Below, piece by piece: positions 57,386 to 64,000 of a DNA stretch of 64,000 nt. Made by a program: the position numbers and the translations under genes. Positions within the stretch are counted from its first letter, which is position 1, and each line of letters starts with the position of its first letter. The stretch comes from Catenovulum sediminis (GTDB lineage: Bacteria > Pseudomonadota > Gammaproteobacteria > Enterobacterales > Alteromonadaceae): positions 2,046,001-2,110,000 of the forward strand of contig NZ_CP041660.1 of NCBI RefSeq assembly GCF_007289895.1, written 5' to 3'. The notes beneath the pieces are model-generated. The model was given only the letters and a program-made list of their open reading frames with translations. It did no database searches and had not been told where the DNA came from.

Positions 57386-59539
57386 ATGAACACACATAAA
57401 AATACGGAGCAATGGGGCATGAGCATTAAAAAGCGCCCGGCACTTTTAAAGCAAATTTCAGCACTGACATTATCGGCCGTAATGGCTTTTTCGGTTCCAG
57501 CCAGTTATGCAGCAGAATATTCGCCCAACTTTAAGGGCACGGATATCAATGAATTTATTAATATTGTCGGTAAAAACCTAAAACGTACGATAATTGTCGA
57601 CCCTAATGTACGCGGCAAAATAAACGTACGTAGTTACGATTTATTAAATGAAGAGCAATACTTCCAGTTTTTCTTAAACGTCCTTGAAGTATACGACTAC
57701 GCAGTAGTCGAAATGTCGAACGGCGTTTTAAAAGTGATTCGTGATAAAGATGCGAAAACCTCTGCGATACCTGTAGTCGAAACACAGGAAGCAGGCGATG
57801 GTGATGCGATGGTGACGCGCGTTGTTCAGGTTTACAACGTATCGGTAAAGGAGTTATCTCCATTGTTACGCCAGCTTAATGACCAAGCCGGTGGCGGTAA
57901 CGTGGTTCACTATGATCCATCTAATGTCATTATGCTGACCGGCCGTGCTGCGGTGGTAAACCGTTTGGCGGAAATTATTCGCCGTGTCGATCAGGCAGGT
58001 GATCAGGATGTCGAAATAGTAAAACTGGAATTTGCGTCAGCCAGTGAAATGGTGCGAATTATCGATACGCTCACCAAAAATTCAGCGAAAGACAGAACAC
58101 CGGATAACTTAATTCCAAAAGTTGTTGCGGATGATAGAACAAATAGCGTCATTGTTAGCGGTGAAGGGAAAGCTCGTCAGCGCACCATTGAAATGATAAA
58201 GCGCTTAGACAGTGAATTAGAAACGAACGGCAATACCAAGGTTTATTACCTTAAATATGCCAAAGCGGAAGATTTAGTCAAAGTTTTACAAGGGGTCAGC
58301 TCCAGTATCGCCGAAGAAAAAGGCGGTTCAAACAAAGCGAGTAGATCGCAGCAGCGAGACGTCAGTATCGACGCACATCCAGATAGTAATGCTTTAGTGA
58401 TAACCGCAGAACCCGATATGATGCGCTCACTTGAAGCCGTTATCCGACAATTAGATATTCGTCGCGCGCAGGTGCAGGTTGAAGCCATTATCGTAGAAGT
58501 ATTTGAAGGGGATGGGTTTAACTTAGGCGTGCAATGGATCAGTGACGAAGGTGGTATGGTGCAATTTGGCAACAATACACCGATTGGTGCATTAGCGGTT
58601 GGTGCCCAACAAGCCCGAACTCGCTATGGTCAAGATGATATTACTTATCGCACAGATGGAGATGGCCAGCCTGTTTATGATCAAAATGGCGAGCGGGTGG
58701 TAGCAAGTATTGTCGAGGGTGAAGAAATACTCGGTGATTACAGTACATTGGCCAGCTTATTGGGTGGTGTAAATGGGACCCTTGTCGGTGTCGTGAAAAA
58801 TGGTTGGGGCGCTGTGTTAGAAGCGGTGACAACCGCAACCAATTCAAATATTCTGGCAACGCCCAGTCTAACCACCTTAGATAACCAAGAAGCTTCATTT
58901 ATTGTGGGTCAGGAAGTTCCGACAATTACAGGCGCAACCGCATCAAGTACAAACTCTAATCCGTTCCAAACGGTTGAACGTAAAGAAGTGGGTATCAAGC
59001 TAAAAGTAACTCCACAAATTAATGAAGGTGATGCCGTGATGCTCACCATAGAGCAAGAGGTATCAAGCGTTGCTGGTGCAACCGGAATTGATGTTAGTTT
59101 TAACAAACGTGAAATTAAAACAACCGTAATGGCTGATGATGGTGGCACTATTGTTTTAGGTGGTTTGATTGATGAAGACATTCAAGAAAGTGTTTCTAAG
59201 GTACCTTTGTTAGGAGACATTCCAATTATTGGTAATTTGTTCAAATCAACCAGTAATACTAAACGCAAACGCAATTTAATGGTCTTTATCCGACCGACGA
59301 TTATTCGTGACGGTTTAAGTCAAAATAAAGTGAGCCACAGAAAATATAACTTCATGCGCGCACAACAATTAAAGCGCCGTGCTGAAGGTAATTTCCTTTC
59401 TTACAGTGATGATATTTCTGCTTTACCTAAGTGGGATGAAGCCATGGCGTTACCGCCTTCATTTGAAGAATATTTAATTGAAAAAGGCGCTTTAGATAAG
59501 TATTTACAACAAGATAAAAATAAAGCGGCGGAAGAATAA
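57386..59539 (+). CDS. gspD: Type II secretion system secretin GspD
   Basis: Outer-membrane secretin pore. The 717 residues have a signal peptide (cleavage near ASYA, about residue 42 from the ATG at 57386; an ATG at 57419 would give a more usual leader length), N0-N3 periplasmic domains (FKGTDINEFINIVGKNLKRTIIVDP) and the secretin core with VPLLGDIPIIGNLFKS near the C terminus. It starts two bases after the gspC stop. Confidence 0.95.
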   Translation: MNTHKNTEQWGMSIKKRPALLKQISALTLSAVMAFSVPASYAAEYSPNFKGTDINEFINIVGKNLKRTIIVDPNVRGKINVRSYDLLNEEQYFQFFLNVLEVYDYAVVEMSNGVLKVIRDKDAKTSAIPVVETQEAGDGDAMVTRVVQVYNVSVKELSPLLRQLNDQAGGGNVVHYDPSNVIMLTGRAAVVNRLAEIIRRVDQAGDQDVEIVKLEFASASEMVRIIDTLTKNSAKDRTPDNLIPKVVADDRTNSVIVSGEGKARQRTIEMIKRLDSELETNGNTKVYYLKYAKAEDLVKVLQGVSSSIAEEKGGSNKASRSQQRDVSIDAHPDSNALVITAEPDMMRSLEAVIRQLDIRRAQVQVEAIIVEVFEGDGFNLGVQWISDEGGMVQFGNNTPIGALAVGAQQARTRYGQDDITYRTDGDGQPVYDQNGERVVASIVEGEEILGDYSTLASLLGGVNGTLVGVVKNGWGAVLEAVTTATNSNILATPSLTTLDNQEASFIVGQEVPTITGATASSTNSNPFQTVERKEVGIKLKVTPQINEGDAVMLTIEQEVSSVAGATGIDVSFNKREIKTTVMADDGGTIVLGGLIDEDIQESVSKVPLLGDIPIIGNLFKSTSNTKRKRNLMVFIRPTIIRDGLSQNKVSHRKYNFMRAQQLKRRAEGNFLSYSDDISALPKWDEAMALPPSFEEYLIEKGALDKYLQQDKNKAAEE

Positions 59540-61096
59540 GTGAGTATGAGCGAAATGGAACAAGCTGTTGTCTCTGATCCGGAGCTTGTTGAATCAACAA
59601 ATGAGGATGAAGAAGCATTATTGCCGATAGGTGCTTCACGTTTGCCATTTGGCTTTGCCAATCGTCATGGGATCTTGTTAGAAAAAGAAGATGAAAAGTG
59701 GTTTGCCATTTGTCGGCATGATGTGAGCAGCCAGACTTTGTTAGAAGTGCGACGTTTTTTAAATCACCCGTTTACAATTGAGAGCGTTGACAACGATGCG
59801 TTTGAACTGCGCTTAACGACTGCGTATCAGCGTGATTCGTCGGAAGCGCGTCAATTAATGGAAGATATAGGCAACGAAGCCGATTTGTTTTCATTAGTCG
59901 ATGAACTGCCGGAAACAGAAGATTTATTAGAAAACGAAGACGATGCGCCTATCATCAAATTAATCAATGCGATGTTAAGTGAAGCCATTAAAGAAGGCGC
60001 GTCAGATATTCATATCGAAACGTTCGAAAAAGATCTAAAAGTACGTTTTCGGGTTGACGGTATATTGCGTGAAGTTTTAAAACCCAATCGTAAACTGGCA
60101 TCTGTTTTAATTTCCCGTATCAAAGTAATGGCTAAATTAGACATTGCCGAAAAGCGAGTGCCGCAAGATGGTCGTATTTCGTTAAGAATCGCGGGTCGGG
60201 CAGTTGATGTGCGGGTCAGTACCATGCCTTCGAGTCATGGTGAGCGAGCCGTATTGCGTTTGTTAGATAAAAACAACGCTCGGCTGAACTTAAAAGACTT
60301 AGGCATGACCAAAGATAACCGTGATAAATTCAGTGATTTGATACACAAACCGCACGGTATCATCTTAGTTACAGGCCCAACCGGCTCTGGTAAATCAACC
60401 ACTTTGTATGCTGGATTGTCAGAACTCAATTCAGATGACAGAAATATTTTAACGGTAGAAGACCCAATAGAATATGCCTTAGAAGGTATAGGGCAAACGC
60501 AAGTTAATACCAAAGTTGATATGACATTTGCTCGGGGATTGCGCGCAATTTTACGTCAAGATCCAGATGTTGTGATGGTCGGGGAAATTCGGGATTTAGA
60601 AACCGCACATATTGCAGTGCAAGCCAGTTTAACCGGTCACCTCGTGATGTCGACGCTACACACTAATACTGCAGCAGGTGCCATCACTCGACTGGAAGAT
60701 ATGGGGGTTGAGCCCTTCTTATTATCCTCATCATTACTCGGGGTTTTGGCACAAAGACTGGTGCGTACTTTGTGCCCGCATTGCAAACACCCGCATGCGC
60801 CAGATGCTCGAGAGTGTGAAATACTTGGGTTGGAAAATAGCCAAGGAACGACAATCTATCGTCCGTCCGGTTGTAGCGAGTGTAATGCGACCGGTTATAA
60901 AGGGCGTTCCGGAATACACGAATTACTGACTGTAACTGAAGAAATTCGTGAAATGATCCACAATGGTGACGGTGAACAAGCCATTGAAAAGCTGGTGCGT
61001 CAATCTACGCCAAGTATCCGACAGGATGGTTGCAGTAAGGTATTAGCCGGTATTACCTCACTGGAAGAAGTTATTCGCGTAACCCGAGAGGATTAA
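59540..61096 (+). CDS. gspE: Type II secretion system ATPase GspE
   Basis: Cytoplasmic hexameric ATPase driving pseudopilus assembly. The 518 residues carry Walker [10 protein letters not shown], the Asp box [11 protein letters not shown], the Walker B region [24 protein letters not shown] and the C-terminal tetracysteine zinc site (CPHC...CSEC). GTG at 59540 follows the gspD stop directly with GGAAG at a good distance; ATG at 59546 is an alternative. Confidence 0.96.
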   Translation: MSMSEMEQAVVSDPELVESTNEDEEALLPIGASRLPFGFANRHGILLEKEDEKWFAICRHDVSSQTLLEVRRFLNHPFTIESVDNDAFELRLTTAYQRDSSEARQLMEDIGNEADLFSLVDELPETEDLLENEDDAPIIKLINAMLSEAIKEGASDIHIETFEKDLKVRFRVDGILREVLKPNRKLASVLISRIKVMAKLDIAEKRVPQDGRISLRIAGRAVDVRVSTMPSSHGERAVLRLLDKNNARLNLKDLGMTKDNRDKFSDLIHKPHGIILVTGPTGSGKSTTLYAGLSELNSDDRNILTVEDPIEYALEGIGQTQVNTKVDMTFARGLRAILRQDPDVVMVGEIRDLETAHIAVQASLTGHLVMSTLHTNTAAGAITRLEDMGVEPFLLSSSLLGVLAQRLVRTLCPHCKHPHAPDARECEILGLENSQGTTIYRPSGCSECNATGYKGRSGIHELLTVTEEIREMIHNGDGEQAIEKLVRQSTPSIRQDGCSKVLAGITSLEEVIRVTRED

Positions 61097-61101
61097 TCTA
61101 A

Positions 61102-62328
61102 ATGGCAGCGTTTGAATACAAAGCCTTAGATAATAAAGGGCGGAACAAAAAAGGTGTCATCGAAGCCGATACAGCCAGAGCAGCTAGACAAGCATTACGT
61201 GAAAAAGGCTTGATACCGGTCGATGTACAAACAGCCAGTTCACAAGAAAAACAATCAGCATCGGGTAAACAAGAATTTTTTTCGTTGCAGGGGAAAATAT
61301 CAGCTTCTGATTTAGCCTTGTTAACCCGTCAATTATCGACCTTAGTCGCTTCTGGTTTACCGATTGAAGAAGCCTTGTTGGCAGTCGCTCAACAAACCGA
61401 AAAACCGCGCATAGAACGTATGGTGATGGCGGTTCGTTCTAAAGTAACAGAAGGGTATAATTTGGCCGATAGCATGGCCGAATATCCCCATATATTCGAC
61501 AACCTGTTTTGTGCCATGGTGGCTGCCGGTGAGAAGTCTGGACATTTAGATACGGTGTTAGAGCGTTTGGCTGATTACACAGAGCAGCGTCAAGTCACTA
61601 AGTCAAAAATTCAGCAAGCGTCTATTTACCCAATTATGTTGATGGTTGTGGCATTTTCAGTGGTGTACTTCTTGCTAACGTCAGTCGTGCCAAAAATCGT
61701 TGCGCAATTTGACCGTCTAGGCGGCGAGTTGCCAGCGAGTACCCGGTTTATGATAACCGTCAGTGATTTTTTAAGTGCTTATGGGTTATCAGTCATCGTA
61801 TTTATTATGCTATCGGCTGTCATTTTTCAGCGCGCCATTCAAAAGCCCAAAATTCGATTTAAATATCATGCTTTATTGTTGCGGATGCCGATGATAGGTA
61901 AAGTTGCGCGCGGTTTAAACACAGCTCGTTTTGCGCGGACACTTAGTATTCTAACGGCCAGTGCTGTACCTTTGTTAGAGAGCATGAAAATATCAGCGGA
62001 AGTTTTATCGAATGATATGATAAAACAATCGATACATGATGCTCGGCTAAGAGTTAGAGAGGGGAGTAGTTTGCGCGCCTCTTTAGAGCAAACAAAGTTG
62101 TTTCCACCCATGATGCTACATATGATAGCCAGTGGTGAAAAAAGTGGTGAGTTAGAAAGCATGTTGTCACGGGCAGCCGACAACCAAGACAGAGAGTTTG
62201 AATCTTTGGTGAATATTACACTCAGTGTAATTGGCCCAGCGATGGTGCTAAGTATGGCGGCTGTCGTCTTTTTTATCGTTATTTCAATATTACAGCCAAT
62301 AATGGCATTAAATTCAATGGTAGGTTAA
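61102..62328 (+). CDS. gspF: Type II secretion system inner-membrane protein GspF
   Basis: Polytopic platform protein. The 408 residues begin MAAFEYKALDNKGRNKKGVIEAD and hold two repeats of the T2SSF domain (LLTRQLSTLVASGLPIEEAL and ARTLSILTASAVPLLESM) with three membrane helices. It is encoded five bases after gspE. Confidence 0.95.
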   Translation: MAAFEYKALDNKGRNKKGVIEADTARAARQALREKGLIPVDVQTASSQEKQSASGKQEFFSLQGKISASDLALLTRQLSTLVASGLPIEEALLAVAQQTEKPRIERMVMAVRSKVTEGYNLADSMAEYPHIFDNLFCAMVAAGEKSGHLDTVLERLADYTEQRQVTKSKIQQASIYPIMLMVVAFSVVYFLLTSVVPKIVAQFDRLGGELPASTRFMITVSDFLSAYGLSVIVFIMLSAVIFQRAIQKPKIRFKYHALLLRMPMIGKVARGLNTARFARTLSILTASAVPLLESMKISAEVLSNDMIKQSIHDARLRVREGSSLRASLEQTKLFPPMMLHMIASGEKSGELESMLSRAADNQDREFESLVNITLSVIGPAMVLSMAAVVFFIVISILQPIMALNSMVG

Positions 62329-62330
62329 TC

Positions 62331-62765
62331 ATGAATAGTAAACATCAACAACGCGGTTTTACCATTTTAGAAATTATGGTTGTGTTGGTTATCATAGGTA
62401 TTTTAGCCGGCATGATCGCACCAAACTTTATCGGTGAAAGTGACAAAGCTAAAGTTAAAAAAGCAGCAACAGATATTGTGACTTTAGAGCAAGCATTAGA
62501 TATGTATAAGTTAAACAATCATACATACCCTACAACAGAACAAGGTTTAGACGCCTTAGTCAATGAGCCGACCATTGACCCTGCACCACGCAACTACCCA
62601 GACGGCGGATATATCCGTCGCTTACCAGAAGATCCGTGGGGCAATGAATATCAACTGATGAGTCCAGGTGAATATGGCAAAATCGATGTTTTTTCAGTTG
62701 GACCCGATGGTCAGGCCGATACGGAAGACGACATCGGGAACTGGAACGTGAACGATTTCCTATAA
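62331..62765 (+). CDS. gspG: Type II secretion major pseudopilin GspG
   Basis: Major pseudopilin of the secretion piston. The 144 residues show the prepilin peptidase site RGFTILEIMVVLVIIGILAG (cleavage after Gly, glutamate at +5), then the conserved YPTTEQGLDALV and the calcium-binding C-terminal region DPWGNEYQ...DVFSVGPDGQADTEDDIGNW. It is encoded two bases after gspF. Confidence 0.97.
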   Translation: MNSKHQQRGFTILEIMVVLVIIGILAGMIAPNFIGESDKAKVKKAATDIVTLEQALDMYKLNNHTYPTTEQGLDALVNEPTIDPAPRNYPDGGYIRRLPEDPWGNEYQLMSPGEYGKIDVFSVGPDGQADTEDDIGNWNVNDFL

Positions 62766-62769
62766 TCGT

Positions 62770-63375
62770 ATGAGGTCTCAGTACACACTAAATAAGCGTA
62801 AACAAACCGGCTTCACTTTATTAGAGGTGATGCTGGTTATGGTACTTATGGCTGTGATACTGAGTAGTGTCAGTTTGTCTTTTGATATTCGTAGTGATTA
62901 TGACAAAACAAAAGATGAAGCAAAGCGATTTCAGGCCGCTTTTCAACTGGCAGCCGATTTTGGTTTATTGAATAATTTACAACTGGGTTTGCTGGTCGAA
63001 AAAACAAGCTATCAGTTTTTAGTCTTTAATGGGGAGCAGTGGCAAGCAATTGAAGAAGACAAGGTGTTTTCCACTTATGAACTGCCTGAGTATTTTGAGT
63101 TAACTTTAACACAAGGCGAAATGGCTTGGTTAGACGATTATCAAGAAGAAGAAGGACTTTTTAATCAAGCTGATGAAGAGGACGAAGACGATAAAAAGAA
63201 AAAATTGATTCCTCAGGTGTATCTATTCTCAAGCGGTGAGATTACGCCATTTTCGTTGCAAATCAGTTACGAAGTTCCTTTTTCAGGTGAAGACAATATT
63301 ATTTTTGAGGTCACCGGTGAAGATACTACGCCACTAAAAGTGGTCGATCCAAGAGCCCCAGATGAAACGATTTAA
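62770..63375 (+). CDS. gspH: Type II secretion minor pseudopilin GspH
   Basis: Minor pseudopilin. The 201 residues begin with a short leader and TGFTLLEVMLVMVLMAVILS (prepilin site with Glu at +5). A highly charged stretch (EEEGLFNQADEEDEDDKKKK, about residues 137-156) sits in a loop of the globular domain and is less usual. The 3' end overlaps gspI by 14 bases. Confidence 0.9.
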   Translation: MRSQYTLNKRKQTGFTLLEVMLVMVLMAVILSSVSLSFDIRSDYDKTKDEAKRFQAAFQLAADFGLLNNLQLGLLVEKTSYQFLVFNGEQWQAIEEDKVFSTYELPEYFELTLTQGEMAWLDDYQEEEGLFNQADEEDEDDKKKKLIPQVYLFSSGEITPFSLQISYEVPFSGEDNIIFEVTGEDTTPLKVVDPRAPDETI

Positions 63376-63751
63376 ATCAATAAACAGGCAAATTTCAGGT
63401 TTTACAATTCTGGAAGTGATTGTCGCAATGGCAATACTAGCAACAGCTGGGGTCGCTGTCGTGCAATCTGCCTCTGTACACATCAATAATCAAACTCGAT
63501 TGCAGCAACATATGTTTGCTGGTTGGGTTGCTTCAAATCGTCTAAATGAATTATTGATAGAAAAAAAATGGCCTGTAGAAAAAGGCAAAAAAGGTGAAAT
63601 GGAGTTGGCCGGGCAAGAGTGGTTTTGGCAACAAAAAGTGTTAAAAACAGCATTTGGTGAAGATTTGGTTGCGGTAAAAATTGAAGTGTTTAGCGACGCT
63701 AATTATGAAAACTACATCACCGAACAAATAACCTATTTGAGTAAACCCTGA
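63362..63751 (+). CDS. gspI: Type II secretion minor pseudopilin GspI
   Basis: Minor pseudopilin, part of the tip complex with GspJ and GspK. The 129 residues have the prepilin motif SGFTILEVIVAMAILATAGV and the conserved middle block AGWVASNRLNELLIEKKWP. It overlaps gspH by 14 bases and gspJ by one (TGATG). Confidence 0.93.
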   Translation: MKRFKSINRQISGFTILEVIVAMAILATAGVAVVQSASVHINNQTRLQQHMFAGWVASNRLNELLIEKKWPVEKGKKGEMELAGQEWFWQQKVLKTAFGEDLVAVKIEVFSDANYENYITEQITYLSKP

Positions 63752-64000
63752 TGATTAATTTGGTTAAGCGCAATAGCGGTTTTACTCTGATTGAAATGCT
63801 ACTGGCCGTTACCATTTTCGCTTTACTTGGTGTAGCTGGTTTTAGCATTTTGTCTAATACCGTAAAAAGTAACGATATTTCTTTGGCCCATGGGGAAAAA
63901 GTGGCAGGCTTGCAACGTGCAATGATAGTAATTGAACGAGATTTAATGCAATTAGCGCAGCGTACTGTGCGCGTTCAGGGCGAGCAAAAACCACAACCTT
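63751..64000 (+). CDS. gspJ: Type II secretion minor pseudopilin GspJ, 3' truncated by the window end
   Basis: Start of gspJ: ATG at 63751 overlaps the gspI stop, and 83 codons are visible before the sequence ends. The N terminus MINLVKRNSGFTLIEMLLAV shows the prepilin peptidase site, and ERDLMQLAQRTVR is the GspJ pattern after the first helix. The rest, and presumably gspK, L and M, lie outside. Confidence 0.92.
   Translation, partial: MINLVKRNSGFTLIEMLLAVTIFALLGVAGFSILSNTVKSNDISLAHGEKVAGLQRAMIVIERDLMQLAQRTVRVQGEQKPQP

Noticed and set aside
1-64000. CRISPR arrays, insertion sequences, phage genes, tRNA or rRNA genes
   Set aside because: No spaced repeats, transposase or integrase motifs, or tRNA/rRNA-like sequences were seen on reading the window.

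Overview
The window is a chromosomal segment of a Gram-negative, probably marine gammaproteobacterium. LPS-core (Kdo/heptose) genes, lpxC, a full division/cell-wall (dcw) cluster, a type II secretion operon and an ectoine operon all point that way. AT-leaning base use, the pckA/hslO/hslR/gsp neighbourhood, and lipoprotein glycosidases beside ectoine genes suggest Alteromonadales, perhaps a polysaccharide-degrading Catenovulum-like genus. This is inference; no rRNA or tRNA gene is visible.

Layout. 1-4740: LPS inner-core genes (hldE, truncated by the window edge, waaA, kdkA, a GT9 heptosyltransferase, gmhB). 4741-5194: a gene-free stretch holding a candidate Fur-controlled small RNA on the minus strand, then the mraZ control region with three MraZ-type repeats. 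5195-21605: mraZ-rsmH-ftsL-ftsI-murE-murF-mraY-ftsW-murG-murC-ddl-ftsQ-ftsA-ftsZ-lpxC, in the classical order but with murD missing between mraY and ftsW. 21602-26152: dciA (minus), an M23 peptidase, secA and mutT. 26217-30423: a MASE2-GGDEF diguanylate cyclase, the TIGR03546/TIGR03545 pair and a DUF4197 protein. 30473-36659: rsmE, a 2OG-Fe(II) oxygenase, an aldo/keto reductase with a divergent LysR regulator, mdh and pckA.

36749-45142 is an osmoadaptation block. It has an EctR-type MarR regulator and a CheW-domain protein on the minus strand. Divergent from them is ectA-ectB-ectC-ask, preceded by a palindrome matching the EctR1 operator described in methanotrophs. The transcription unit appears to continue into a methyltransferase, a sodium:solute symporter and a membrane-anchored TPR protein, followed by two small genes. 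45468-54818 is a saccharide-utilisation block: a GH13 lipoprotein, an AraC regulator, a CBM9-like/DUF5916 outer-membrane-type protein, a GH53 beta-1,4-galactanase with C-terminal accessory domains, and a GH97 alpha-glucosidase.

54916-64000 returns to conserved genes: hslO and hslR (minus), then gspCDEFGHI and the start of gspJ. In many gammaproteobacteria pckA, hslO, hslR and the gsp operon are close neighbours, so the roughly 18 kb between pckA and hslO looks like inserted accessory DNA. The type II system could help export or surface-display such glycosidases.

The observations most worth a second look are the Fur-controlled small RNA candidate at 4746-4848, the missing murD, and the extended ectoine operon with its CheW neighbour.
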